The notes: generated by a model not told the origin, from the sequence alone. Shown: positions 8,842-17,489, numbered from the stretch's first letter. The stretch: DNA of 64,000 nucleotides from Mesorhizobium loti (GCF_002858745.1 NZ_PJRO01000008.1:307056-371055), one strand, 5' to 3'. A program made the numbers and translations.

Positions 8842-10278
8842 GTTCAGCACGCGCACCAGCCATAGCGACAACACCGGCAACGCGGTCAGCAGTGTCAGCC
8901 TGATCAGGTCGGCGATCACGAAAGGCATCACCCCGCGATAGGTCCGGGTGATCGGCACATCGCCGGCGATCTTGTTGATGATGAAGACATTGAGCCCGAT
9001 TGGCGGCGCAGCAAGCCCGATGCCGACCACCACCAGCACCAGGATGCCGAACCAGATCGCAACATCCTCCGCACTCATGCCGAAATCCAGCGCCAGCACG
9101 ATCGGCACGAAGACCGGCAGGGTCAGCAGGATCATCGCCAGTTCGTCCATGACTGCGCCCAGCACGATATAGACCAGCAACATGCCGACCAGCACCGCAT
9201 AAGGAGCCATGCCGGAATTGCCGATCATCTCGGCAACAGTGGAAGGCATGCGCGTCAGCGCCAGGAAGGCGCCAAACACTTCAGCGCCGAGCAGGATCAG
9301 GAAGATCATGCCCGAGGTTTCCGCCGTCTGCAGCAGCGCCTCGCGCATGTTGCCGACGTTGAGCTTGCGCTGCGCGAGCCCGAAGACGAGCATGACGATG
9401 ACGCCGACCGCGGCACCCTCCGTCGGGGTGAAGACGCCGCCATAGATGCCACCCACGACGATGACTGCAACGGCGGCGGCTGGCACCAGCGCGAAGTCGG
9501 CAACCAGCAACACCAGCCCTATGATGGCGGCCAGCACCGCGGCTGTGATGCCGACTAACCCGAAATAGCCGGCGCCGACAGCGGCCAGTGCAACCAGTCC
9601 ACCGGCAGGCCGTGCCCAGACAGGCTGCGGCAGACGTTCGATCTCGCGCTCGACCGGCGGCGCCAATTCCGGCCGCCGCCGCACGACGACGGCAATCGCG
9701 ATGCAGTAGAAGGCGGCGGCGAGCAGGCCGGGGATGAGCGCAGCCTGGAACAGCTTGGCGATGTTCTGCTCGGCGGTGATGGCGTAGATCACCAGGATAA
9801 CCGAAGGCGGGATGAGAATGCCCAGCGTGCCGCCTGCCGCAATGGTGCCGGTGGCAAGACCGAGGTCGACTTTGGCCCGGCGCAATTCCGGCATCGCGGC
9901 ACGCCCGAACGTCGCGGTGGTCGCGACAGAGGAACCGCAGATGGCGCCGAAGCCGGTACAGGCAAGGATAACGGCCATGGGCAGGCCGCCACGCGTCTTG
10001 CCGAGCCGCCGCTCCGCCGCCTGGAACAGGGTGGCAGCCATGCCGGAGCGCTCTGCCAGCGCGCCCATCAGGATGAACAGCGGAATGACCGAGAGCGTGT
10101 AGGAGGCGAACTGCCGGTAGGTGTTGGTCTGCAAGTAATAGAACAGCGCGTTCCAGCCTGACAGGTAGGCGTAGCCGCCTGCCCCCACCACCAGCATGGC
10201 AAGTGCGATCGGCATGCGGATGGCGATCAGCACCAGCATCGCCGCGAAACCGAGAAGGGCGAGTTCGACGCCGCTCAC
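8839..10278 (-). CDS. TRAP transporter large permease (DctM type)
   Basis: This is the large membrane subunit of a tripartite ATP-independent periplasmic transporter, which forms the sodium-driven translocation channel. It has 479 residues, about 12 hydrophobic segments and family-typical stretches (SVIPLFILMGALAERSGM, ATTATFGRAAMPELRR, IPPSVILVIYAITAEQNI, GAVMDELAMILLTLPVF). The start is GTG at 10278, overlapping the TGA of the small permease (GTGA); an open frame upstream of that is only the shadow of the neighbour. The gene ends Arg-Val-Leu-Asn with its TAG supplied by repeat B. Confidence 0.9.
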   Translation of the reverse strand: MSGVELALLGFAAMLVLIAIRMPIALAMLVVGAGGYAYLSGWNALFYYLQTNTYRQFASYTLSVIPLFILMGALAERSGMAATLFQAAERRLGKTRGGLPMAVILACTGFGAICGSSVATTATFGRAAMPELRRAKVDLGLATGTIAAGGTLGILIPPSVILVIYAITAEQNIAKLFQAALIPGLLAAAFYCIAIAVVVRRRPELAPPVEREIERLPQPVWARPAGGLVALAAVGAGYFGLVGITAAVLAAIIGLVLLVADFALVPAAAVAVIVVGGIYGGVFTPTEGAAVGVIVMLVFGLAQRKLNVGNMREALLQTAETSGMIFLILLGAEVFGAFLALTRMPSTVAEMIGNSGMAPYAVLVGMLLVYIVLGAVMDELAMILLTLPVFVPIVLALDFGMSAEDVAIWFGILVLVVVGIGLAAPPIGLNVFIINKIAGDVPITRTYRGVMPFVIADLIRLTLLTALPVLSLWLVRVLN

Positions 10279-10778
10279 GCGCGGCCTCCGAATTTCAGCA
10301 CGGCAACCGCCAATGCACCGAGGAAGGCCACCGCCGCAAGAACTGCGCAAATCGCATAGACCGGCCAAATCGGCCAGGATATCTGCACCATGGTTTCGTT
10401 GTACTGGAAGGATTCTTGTGCGCCGGAAACCAGCCCCCAGGCGAAGAAGCCGAGGAAGGCGGCGAGCACAAGATCCCACACTGCATCGATCTTGGCATTC
10501 ACCCTGGCCGGCAGGCGCTGCGTGAAGGTATCGACCGCGATGTGGCCGTTGCGCATTTGCGTGTAAGGCAGGAAGGCGAAGACGGCAACGCCGATGCCGA
10601 TCTCGACAAATTCATAATCGGCCGGGATCGGCTTGCTGAACAGCCAGCGGCCGACCACGCTCGTGGTGACGAGACCCGCAACAATCAGGATCAGGATGCC
10701 GCCGGCAATCGCCACGGCCGCCGCAGTCTTTTCAGCGACGCGTGCGAAGCGCCCCGGCGATCCCGATTGCGCCTCCAT
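10275..10778 (-). CDS. TRAP transporter small permease (DctQ type)
   Basis: This is the small membrane subunit of the TRAP transporter: 167 residues with four hydrophobic helices and the DctQ pattern (VVGRWLFSKPIPADYEFVEIG, RNGHIAVDTFTQRLP). The ATG at 10778 follows GGGAGG, which favours it over an ATG 18 codons upstream. It overlaps the large permease by four bases, so the two are translationally coupled. A repeat element separates it from the binding-protein gene upstream. Confidence 0.9.
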   Translation of the reverse strand: MEAQSGSPGRFARVAEKTAAAVAIAGGILILIVAGLVTTSVVGRWLFSKPIPADYEFVEIGIGVAVFAFLPYTQMRNGHIAVDTFTQRLPARVNAKIDAVWDLVLAAFLGFFAWGLVSGAQESFQYNETMVQISWPIWPVYAICAVLAAVAFLGALAVAVLKFGGRA

Positions 10779-10828
10779 CAAACCTCCCTCACCCGGATCA
10801 GCAAAAAGGCGCAACCGGCCACGCCAGC

Positions 10829-10915
10829 GCAATTCCGGGAAAAGTGTGTAACGGTTTTCCGTCCGGAATTGCGTAACAAAGAATTAGAGCGTTTCCGCGA
10901 AAACGAAAACGCTCC
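10829..10915 (+). repeat. Composite palindromic repeat A+B, copy 2
   Basis: Module A (GCAATTCCGGGAAAAGTG to CGTCCGGAATTGCG) is followed by a slightly degenerate module B (TTAGAGCGTTTCCGCG, AAACGAAAACGCTC). It lies inside the TRAP operon, between the binding-protein gene and the small permease gene, starting five bases after the binding-protein stop. Confidence 0.85.
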
Positions 10916-10919
10916 AGCA

Positions 10920-11975
10920 TCAAGCCGCGCTGTATTTAGTGATCAGCGCCTTGGCCTGCTCAAGCAGCGCGGCACCATCGAGGCCCTTGCCCTTCATGTC
11001 CTCGACCCATTTCTCGCGCACGGGCTTCGTTGCCTCGACCCAGCGGGCTTTTTCTTCCTCGCTGATTTCCGAAACCGTGTTCTTGCCGCTGGCCTTTACC
11101 TTGGCTGCCACTTGCGACCCGACATCGTCCCACATCTTGCCGGCGAGCTTGGCGAAAGTCATGCCGGAGTTCTTGTCGAGCACCACCTTCAGATCGTCAG
11201 GCAGGCCGGCATAACGGTCCTTGTTCATGGCCAGGAAGAAGGTGGCGGTGTAGAGCGTCGGCGTGCCGGGCACCGAGGTGTGATAGCGGGTCAGTTCGTC
11301 GACCTTGATCGAGGGCACGACTTCCCAGGGGATCACGGCGCCATCGATCACCTTCTGCGCCAGGGCTTCCGGTGTCTGCGGAACCGGCATCGACACTGAG
11401 ACGGCGCCGAGCGCTGAAAGAGCCTCCCCAGCCAACCGTGTCGGGTTGCGCAGCTTGAGACCGGCGAGATCCTCCATCTTGGCGATCGGCTTGTTGGTGT
11501 GGATCAGGCCCTGGTCATGCGCCCAGAACGACAGCAGTTTGACGTCGGCGGTCTCCTTGGCGAGGTTGGCTTCGCCATATTCCTGCGCCGCTGGCGCATT
11601 GGCGGTAGCCTTGGATGCAGCGACAAAGGGCAGTTCAAACACTTCCGTGGAAGGAAAGCGCCCGGGCGTGTTGCCGGGCAGCGTCCAGACGATGTCGACG
11701 ACGCCGTTGCGTGCCTGATCATAGAGCTGCGGCGGTTTGCCACCGAGCTGCATGGCCGGATAGATCTCGATCTTCAGCCTGTCGCCACTGTCGGCAGCCA
11801 CCTGCTTGGCCCACGGCTCCAGCAGCTTGGAATGCACGTTGGAGACTGGCGGCAGGAAGTGATGCAGTTTGAGCGTCACACTCTCTTGTGCGCGGGCGCC
11901 CGTGGTGCCGAGCAGCGCCGGCGCCGCCAGAAGCGAAGCGGACCCCTGCATGAATTTCCGACGCGAAATGGCCAT
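10920..11975 (-). CDS. TRAP transporter solute-binding protein (DctP type)
   Basis: This is the periplasmic receptor of the TRAP system encoded downstream. It has 351 residues. The N-terminus MAISRRKFMQGSASLLAAPALL has a twin-arginine-like signal (SRRKFM). The mature part has the DctP pattern: LKLHHFLPPVSNVHSKLLEPWAKQV, then LKLRNPTRLAGEALSALGA with the conserved Arg that binds the carboxylate ligand, then IPWEVVPSIKV. The start at 11975 is chosen because GGGAGG lies at the right distance; an ATG two codons upstream touches that ribosome site. The ligand is presumably an organic acid and is not identifiable. Confidence 0.9.
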   Translation of the reverse strand: MAISRRKFMQGSASLLAAPALLGTTGARAQESVTLKLHHFLPPVSNVHSKLLEPWAKQVAADSGDRLKIEIYPAMQLGGKPPQLYDQARNGVVDIVWTLPGNTPGRFPSTEVFELPFVAASKATANAPAAQEYGEANLAKETADVKLLSFWAHDQGLIHTNKPIAKMEDLAGLKLRNPTRLAGEALSALGAVSVSMPVPQTPEALAQKVIDGAVIPWEVVPSIKVDELTRYHTSVPGTPTLYTATFFLAMNKDRYAGLPDDLKVVLDKNSGMTFAKLAGKMWDDVGSQVAAKVKASGKNTVSEISEEEKARWVEATKPVREKWVEDMKGKGLDGAALLEQAKALITKYSAA

Positions 11976-12081
11976 TCCCATCCTCCCTGGAACAGTCGAT
12001 AGTTAACGCGTTATTTAGAGCGCGGAACTTGTGGGTTGGACAGGGGCTTGTCAAGCGGATGTGCCCCAGACCACCGGCCAA

Positions 12082-12100
12082 AATTTCGCAATATGAAATT
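12082..12100. promoter_or_regulatory. Inverted repeat upstream of the TRAP operon
   Basis: AATTTC-7-GAAATT is a perfect 6-bp inverted repeat about 110 bases before the binding-protein start, in the size range of IclR- or GntR-type operators. The regulator is not encoded next door. Confidence 0.4.
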
Positions 12101-12137
12101 GGTAGCGTTCTTCGCCTTGGAAGCCAATGCCATGATG

Positions 12138-12153
12138 GACGTTTCGAAACGTC
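12138..12153. promoter_or_regulatory. Perfect 16-bp palindrome upstream of the TRAP operon
   Basis: GACGTTTCGAAACGTC is completely self-complementary and lies between the TRAP operon and the GNAT gene, about 165 bases before the TRAP binding-protein start. It is a candidate operator for an unlinked regulator. Confidence 0.45.
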
Positions 12154-12174
12154 AACTGACAACGGCTTACATCG

Positions 12175-12657
12175 TCAGTCCCCTAGCCGAGACACCATGA
12201 CCAACGCCTTGCCGAGCAACATTTCCGTCTCCCCGACCAGCTCGAAACCGCAGTGGCGATAGAACCGCTCCACTTCCGGCGCAGCAACGACTTTCAGCGA
12301 CATCGCGCCTGACATCCGAGCACGCCGTCTGCTTTCTTCGACCAACGCTTTGCCGATCCCCCTGCCCGCCACGTCCGGTTCAACGAACAGACCATCGAGT
12401 TCCGATTCTCTGTCACCGATCGGCAGCACGATAGCAAAACCCGCCACCCTGCCATCGAGCTCAGCCACGACAGCACAGCCATCGCGCAGATGCTCATCTG
12501 GCAGATGCACAATGTTTCGGTCCCGAAGCAAAGCATCACGATAGGCCGGGTGCACCAGTGAAGCCCGCCATTGCAAGTCTTCAAGGGCATGGCGCTCCGC
12601 TCGATGTGCATCACGCAAAACGGCGGATACAGGTTTTGATGCTGCTTTCTCTTCCAT
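12175..12657 (-). CDS. GNAT-family N-acetyltransferase
   Basis: This 160-residue protein has the acetyl-CoA-binding signature of the GNAT fold: ELDGLFVEPDVAGRGIGKALVEE (motif A, R/Q-x-x-G-x-G/A type) and the C-terminal VERFYRHCGFELVGE. The substrate is unknown. The ATG at 12657 begins MEEKAASKPV; the open frame extends much further upstream, but only as the antisense of the deacetylase gene and without a ribosome site. Confidence 0.82.
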   Translation of the reverse strand: MEEKAASKPVSAVLRDAHRAERHALEDLQWRASLVHPAYRDALLRDRNIVHLPDEHLRDGCAVVAELDGRVAGFAIVLPIGDRESELDGLFVEPDVAGRGIGKALVEESRRRARMSGAMSLKVVAAPEVERFYRHCGFELVGETEMLLGKALVMVSRLGD

Positions 12658-12747
12658 GGCGGCGCTTATTTGATCCTTCGGCGCAATGCAGGCGCAATGA
12701 GCATGCCTGAACAAGGCCCAGGATGACCGCAACGCCCTCAAGCGAAA

Positions 12748-13770
12748 ATGACCCAGATCAGAAAGACCATTGCCCAAGGCCGGCTTGCCGCTGTTGCCGC
12801 AACGCTCATCGGCCTTGCACTGTTTTCCCCATGCGGCCCGGTCGGCCCGCAGGCCGCTGAATCGAACGCGGCACGAACCGTCGCGATCACCTTCGACGAC
12901 CTGCCACATGTCAACGCCGCCGATCCGGAAGCCCCGCTGCCGCCGACACTCCATGCCGTTCGGCAGGTCAATCGTGATATTCTTGGCGCACTGAAATCCC
13001 ATGCGGTTCCGGCAACCGGCTTTGTCGTCGAAAAGCGCGTCGAACAACTTGGCCCGGTCGGCAAGGATATCCTGAAAGACTGGATCGACGCCGGGCTGGA
13101 TCTTGGCAACCACACCTATTCCCACGCCGACAGCAATGCGCTCGACATCAATGCCATCGAGAAGGAAATCGTGGACGGCGAACGCAGCATCAGCCCGTTT
13201 CTGTTCCGGTCGGCAGCCTCAAAACCACGCTTCCTCCGCCTCCCCTACAATCATGTCGGCAACACACCCGAGAAACAGCAGGCGATCACGACGCTGGCTG
13301 CGGGACATGGCTACACCCTTGCCGCCTCGACCATCGACACATCCGACTATCTGTTCGACCGCGCCTACGAAAAGGCGCTCGCTGCAAGGGATACAGCCAA
13401 GGTCGAACGGATTGTCGCCGCCTATCTCGACCACACGAGGGAACAGATCACCTATTATGCCGGTCTCAACCGCCAGGTGCTGGGATACGAACCGCCGGCG
13501 ATCATGCTTTTACATGTGAACAGCCTGAATGCCGTAACTCTCGACCGCATCCTGACGCTGTTCGAAGAAGCCGGATACCGCTTCATCACGCTGGAAACGG
13601 CTCAGGCCGATCCCGCCTATCAGCAGCCGCTGACAATCGCGACGAAGTTCGGCCCGATGTGGGGTTATCGTTGGGCACGACAATACAACGTCAAGGTCAA
13701 CGGCAGCGCCGAGAAGGAGCCGCCGGACTGGGTCGTGAAATACGGCGAGTCGATCCAGCCCGATTTATGA
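12748..13770 (+). CDS. Polysaccharide deacetylase family protein, exported
   Basis: The product is 340 residues. A hydrophobic signal segment (about 8-28, AVAATLIGLALFS) precedes a NodB/CE4-type domain. The first metal motif is TFDD (D50, D51) and the second is H122-T-Y-S-H126. RFLRLPYNH replaces the usual RPPYG motif. The family removes acetyl groups from N-acetylglucosamine polymers in the periplasm or wall; the specific polymer is unknown. It starts divergently from the GNAT gene. Confidence 0.86.
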   Translation: MTQIRKTIAQGRLAAVAATLIGLALFSPCGPVGPQAAESNAARTVAITFDDLPHVNAADPEAPLPPTLHAVRQVNRDILGALKSHAVPATGFVVEKRVEQLGPVGKDILKDWIDAGLDLGNHTYSHADSNALDINAIEKEIVDGERSISPFLFRSAASKPRFLRLPYNHVGNTPEKQQAITTLAAGHGYTLAASTIDTSDYLFDRAYEKALAARDTAKVERIVAAYLDHTREQITYYAGLNRQVLGYEPPAIMLLHVNSLNAVTLDRILTLFEEAGYRFITLETAQADPAYQQPLTIATKFGPMWGYRWARQYNVKVNGSAEKEPPDWVVKYGESIQPDL

Positions 13771-13782
13771 ATTTACGACCGC

Positions 13783-15021
13783 TCAACCATCTTCGATCTC
13801 GGCCAGCCGCGCCTCCAGGAAACGCCGCTCCGCTGGTTGCCGCACAAGTTCCAGCGCACGTCGATAGGAAACCCGGGCCGCATCTGACTGCTTGAGCCTG
13901 CGCTGCATGTCGGCACGCGCCGCGTGCGCCAGGTGATAGCCGTCGAGATCACCGGTGCTCAAGACCACTTCCACCGCCGCCAGCCCTGCCGCTGGGCCGT
14001 CGCGCATGCCGATAGCGGCAGCGCGATTGAGCGAGGCGACGGGCGAAGGATCGACGCGCAGCAGCGTGTCGTAAAGACCGACGATCTGCGCCCAGTCGGT
14101 GTCCTCGATACTGGAAGCACTGGCATGGACCGACGCGATGGCCGCTTGCAGCAAGTAAGGCCCGGCCCGGCGCATGGTAAAGGCGCGCTCGATAAGGCCG
14201 AGTGCCTCCGCGATCAGGTCCCTGTTCCACAGCGAACGGTCCTGATTTTCCAACAGCACGAGGTCGCCAGCCGCATCGACACGTGTCGTGCGCCGAGACT
14301 CGTGCAGCAACATCAGCGCCAGAAGACCGAGTGGCTCAGGCTCATCGAGCAATCCCACCACCAGCCGCCCCAACCGGATTGCCTCGGTGCCCAGATAAGT
14401 CCTGGTCAACTCTGGTCCTTCTGTCGCGGCATAACCCTCGTTGAAGACGAGGTAGACCACCTTCAACACGCTTTCGATGCGACCCGGGAGTTCGGCACGT
14501 CCCGGCACTTCGTAGAGGATAGCATCGTCGCGGATCTTTGCCTTCGCCCGCACGATGCGCTGCGCGATCGTTGGCGCCGGCGCCAGATAAGCGCGCGCGA
14601 TCTCTTCTGTGGTCAGTCCGCCAACCTCGCGCAGTGTCAGCGCGATGCGCGCGTCCGGCGCCAGCGCGGGATGGCAGCAGGTGAAGATCAGCCTCAATTC
14701 ATCGTCGTGGATAGTTTCCGGCAACACGGTTTCGACCGTCGTATCGGCCAGTGCCGTGAGTTCGGGTATGGCTGCGGCGAGCCTGGCCTGCCGGCGCCAA
14801 CGGTCGATGGTCTTGAAACGGCCCGTCGAGACCAGCCAGGAATAGGGATTGGCCGGCACGCCCTCGACCGGCCAGCGCTGCGCGGCGGCGGCAAAGGCCT
14901 CATGCAAGGCCTCCTCCGCCGCCTCGAATCCGCCGAGCAGGCGGATCAGCGTTGCCAGCACGCGCCGCTTCTCGCTGCGGTAGACCGCTTCGACGGCAGC
15001 GCGTGCCTCGGCTTGCGTCAC
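13783..15021 (-). CDS. ECF-type RNA polymerase sigma factor with C-terminal TPR-like extension (ECF42-like)
   Basis: This 412-residue protein has sigma region 2 at the N-terminus (VYRSEKRRVLATLIRLLG, YSWLVSTGRFKTIDRWRRQ). Region 4 follows (IFTCCHPALAPDARIALTLREVGGLTTEEIARAYL with its helix-turn-helix). A long helical C-terminal domain of about 220 residues completes it. This architecture and the adjacent YCII gene match ECF42-type sigma factors, which lack a classical anti-sigma factor. It starts with GTG directly after the YCII stop codon (the TGA and GTG abut), so the two are coupled. It is convergent with the deacetylase gene. Confidence 0.87.
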   Translation of the reverse strand: MTQAEARAAVEAVYRSEKRRVLATLIRLLGGFEAAEEALHEAFAAAAQRWPVEGVPANPYSWLVSTGRFKTIDRWRRQARLAAAIPELTALADTTVETVLPETIHDDELRLIFTCCHPALAPDARIALTLREVGGLTTEEIARAYLAPAPTIAQRIVRAKAKIRDDAILYEVPGRAELPGRIESVLKVVYLVFNEGYAATEGPELTRTYLGTEAIRLGRLVVGLLDEPEPLGLLALMLLHESRRTTRVDAAGDLVLLENQDRSLWNRDLIAEALGLIERAFTMRRAGPYLLQAAIASVHASASSIEDTDWAQIVGLYDTLLRVDPSPVASLNRAAAIGMRDGPAAGLAAVEVVLSTGDLDGYHLAHAARADMQRRLKQSDAARVSYRRALELVRQPAERRFLEARLAEIEDG

Positions 15022-15396
15022 TCAGAGATCGTCCAGGGTGGGCGGCGGCGTCGAGAAATCGACTGCGGGCCGCACTTCGATCGAGCCGATGCGCGCCAGC
15101 GGGTTTGTGCTTGCCACCCGCGCCGCCTCGTTGAGATCGCGGGCGTCGATGACGATGATGCCGCCCAGCATCTCGCGGGTTTCCATGAACGGCCCGTCGG
15201 TGGACGACATCTTGCCGTCGCGCACCTGTACGGTCATTGCGCTGGACGGCAGTTCGAGCGCCTCGCCGGCAACGAAATGGCCGCTTTCCTTCAGCTTCTC
15301 GTCATGGTTGGCGCATTCGGCGAGCGCGGCGTTGGATTCGGCACTGCCGTCGAACAGCTTCCTGGCATCATAGTAGATCAGGCAGATATAGCGCAC
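15022..15396 (-). CDS. YCII-related (DGPF) domain protein
   Basis: The product is 124 residues beginning MRYICLIYYDARKL. It has the DGPF motif of this family (SSTDGPFMETREMLGGIIVIDA) and ends close to the sigma factor start. DGPF/YCII proteins are regularly encoded next to ECF42 sigma factors and are suspected sensors or enzymes of that system, with no proven reaction. It is the first gene of the two-gene unit. Confidence 0.88.
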   Translation of the reverse strand: MRYICLIYYDARKLFDGSAESNAALAECANHDEKLKESGHFVAGEALELPSSAMTVQVRDGKMSSTDGPFMETREMLGGIIVIDARDLNEAARVASTNPLARIGSIEVRPAVDFSTPPPTLDDL

Positions 15397-15542
15397 GGGT
15401 CATCTCCTTGCGGTGCGTTGTTGACGCCCTTTGTCGAATGGTCCGAAACGGATTCGACATCGCCCGAAAGATTTTTTCGAAAAAATGTTCTGTCCTCTGG
15501 AAAGAGCCGAACCGTCGCCTTCCTCGCCCGGCAACGGCGCTG

Positions 15543-15992
15543 CTAGCCCAGCAGCCCCTTCACCAGACCGCTTGCCTTGCCGAAATCCATCTGACCGGCG
15601 AATTTTTCGCGCAACGCGGCCATCACCTTGCCCATATCCTTGACGCCGGCTGCACCTGTCTCGGCAATGACGTCGCGGATCGCCGCTTCGGTCTCGGCGA
15701 CGTCCATCTGCTTGGGCATGAAGTCGCGGACGATGGCGATCTCGGCGCGCTCGTTGGCTGCGAGTTCCGGCCGGCCGCCGTCTTCGAAGGCCTTGGCCGA
15801 TTCCTCGCGCTGCTTCACCATCTTGGCCAGGATCTGCAGGATCTCGTCGTCGCTGGCCGCTTCCTTGGCATTGCCGCGGTTGGCGATGTCGCGATCCTTG
15901 ATCGCCGACTGGATCAGCCGCAGCGTGGTGAGCCGCGGCTTGTCGCCGGCCTTCATGGCTGCCTTGACCTCTTCGGTGACCTTCTCACGCAT
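15543..15992 (-). CDS. GatB/YqeY domain protein
   Basis: This 149-residue YqeY-family protein is related to the tail domain of GatB, the tRNA-dependent amidotransferase subunit. The pattern KAAMKAGDKPRLTTLRLIQSAIK, ILAKMVKQREESAKAF and the C-terminal MGKVMAALREKFAGQMDFGKAS is characteristic. The ATG at 15992 follows AAGGAG. YqeY proteins may bind tRNA. It diverges from carA, a common alphaproteobacterial arrangement. Confidence 0.9.
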   Translation of the reverse strand: MREKVTEEVKAAMKAGDKPRLTTLRLIQSAIKDRDIANRGNAKEAASDDEILQILAKMVKQREESAKAFEDGGRPELAANERAEIAIVRDFMPKQMDVAETEAAIRDVIAETGAAGVKDMGKVMAALREKFAGQMDFGKASGLVKGLLG

Positions 15993-16093
15993 CGTTCTGC
16001 TCCTTGGTTTTGACCTGATAAATGGCATTTCAGCCGAAATCACAAGCTTACGGCACAAATCCCGCCGTGGCGCGCCTTGCAACGATTGACCCT

Positions 16094-16182
16094 GCCCGCC
16101 CCTTCACTTAAGGGAGGGCCTTGCAACCAGACTGGTTACTTGGATTGGCGCGGGCAAAGCTGCCCGGCGCTTTTTGGCGCGC
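16094..16182 (+). promoter_or_regulatory. carA leader with possible transcription attenuator
   Basis: Three hairpins stack in the 140 bases before carA: GCCCGCCCCTT with AAGGGAGGGC (16094-16119), AACCAG-A-CTGGTT (16125-16137) and GCGCGGGCA-4-TGCCCGGCGC (16148-16170). Five T (16171-16175) follow the last one, giving the look of an intrinsic terminator inside a leader. Following bases GGCGCGC could compete for the same stem. Attenuation by pyrimidine or arginine supply is inference. Confidence 0.45.
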
Positions 16183-16234
16183 AATCTGGGAACGAAAGGG
16201 TTGCCTCTTGTCCGCCTCTTGATGGAGAGCCGCC

Positions 16235-17437
16235 ATGGCCACGACCGCCCCTTGGACCACCGAAACGCCGACCGCCATTCTGGTTCTGGCCGATGGCACG
16301 GTCATTGAAGGGCGTGGCCTTGGCGCCACCGGCTCGGCTGTCGCCGAAGTGTGCTTCAACACCGCACTCACCGGCTATGAGGAAATCCTCACCGATCCGT
16401 CCTATGCCGGGCAGATCGTCACTTTCACTTTCCCGCATATCGGCAATGTCGGCACCAATGACGAGGACATCGAGGATCTGAACCCGGCAGCACGCGCCGG
16501 CGCCGTCGGCGCCATCTTCAAGGCCGATGTCACCGACCCTTCCAGCTTCCGTGCCGCCGGTCATCTCGACCAGTGGCTGAAGCGGCGCGGTATCGTCGCC
16601 CTGTCCGGCATCGACACGCGTGCGCTGACCGCGCTGATCCGCGAGAAGGGTAGCCCCAATGCCGTTATCGCGCACGCTGCCGACGGCAAGTTCGACATCG
16701 ATGACCTGAAACGTCGCGCCGCCGCATGGTCGGGCCTGGTCGGCCTCGACCTCGCCAAGGAAGTCACCTCCGGCCAGTCTTCGGTCTGGCAGGAAACGCC
16801 GTGGGCCTGGAACGAAGGTTATGGTGAACTGGCAGAACCTACCATGCATGTGGTGGCGATCGACTACGGCGTGAAGCGCAATATCCTGCGCCTGCTCGCG
16901 GGCCTCGGCGCCAAGGTCACCGTTGTGCCGGCCAAGACAGGCGCGAACGAGATCCTGGCCATGCAGCCGGACGGCATCTTCCTGTCCAATGGCCCCGGCG
17001 ATCCGGCCGCCACCGGTGAATATGCCGTGCCCGTCATCCGGGATCTGCTCAAGACCGATGTTCCCGTCTTCGGCATCTGCCTCGGCCACCAGATGCTGGC
17101 GCTGGCGCTGGGCGGGAAGACCGAGAAGATGCACCAGGGTCATCACGGCGCCAACCATCCGGTCAAGGATCACACCACCGGCAAGGTCGAGATCGTATCG
17201 ATGAATCACGGTTTCGCGGTCGACTCCAAGTCGCTGCCGGAGGGCGTTGAAGAGACCCATGTTTCGCTGTTCGATGGCTCGAACTGCGGCATCACGCTGA
17301 AGGGCCGTCCGGTCTTCTCCGTGCAGCATCACCCGGAAGCCTCGCCGGGCCCGCAGGATTCGCACTATCTCTTCCGCCGCTTCGCCAATCTGATCCGTGC
17401 CAAGAAGGGTGAACCGGCATTGGCCGAGCGAGCCTGA
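16235..17437 (+). CDS. carA: Carbamoyl-phosphate synthase small subunit (glutaminase)
   Basis: CarA hydrolyses glutamine and passes ammonia to CarB to make carbamoyl phosphate for arginine and pyrimidines. The 400 residues comprise the N-terminal CarA domain (FNTALTGYEEILTDPSYAGQ, about 15-150) and a class I glutamine amidotransferase domain. The nucleophile is C282 in GICLGHQ, with H366 and E368 in HHPEASPG completing the triad. NGPGDP (252-257) is conserved. It ends in a strong bidirectional terminator. Its partner carB lies about 28 kb downstream on the same strand. Confidence 0.97.
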   Translation: MATTAPWTTETPTAILVLADGTVIEGRGLGATGSAVAEVCFNTALTGYEEILTDPSYAGQIVTFTFPHIGNVGTNDEDIEDLNPAARAGAVGAIFKADVTDPSSFRAAGHLDQWLKRRGIVALSGIDTRALTALIREKGSPNAVIAHAADGKFDIDDLKRRAAAWSGLVGLDLAKEVTSGQSSVWQETPWAWNEGYGELAEPTMHVVAIDYGVKRNILRLLAGLGAKVTVVPAKTGANEILAMQPDGIFLSNGPGDPAATGEYAVPVIRDLLKTDVPVFGICLGHQMLALALGGKTEKMHQGHHGANHPVKDHTTGKVEIVSMNHGFAVDSKSLPEGVEETHVSLFDGSNCGITLKGRPVFSVQHHPEASPGPQDSHYLFRRFANLIRAKKGEPALAERA

Positions 17438-17452
17438 CGATTGCCGAACCCG

Positions 17453-17488
17453 ACAAGAAAAAGGCGGCCCGGGCCGCCTTTTTCTTGT
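17453..17488. terminator. Bidirectional terminator, 36-bp perfect palindrome
   Basis: The half-site ACAAGAAAAAGGCGGCCC is followed immediately by its exact reverse complement. GC-rich inner arms and A/T tracts at both ends make it a terminator for carA in one direction and for the convergent TetA-like MFS gene in the other. The MFS stop codon lies two bases away. Confidence 0.9.
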
Positions 17489-17489
17489 T

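Noticed and set aside
13924..15546. 540-codon plus-strand frame over the ECF sigma and YCII genes
   Set aside because: Antisense to two clear family members; no domain or start signal.
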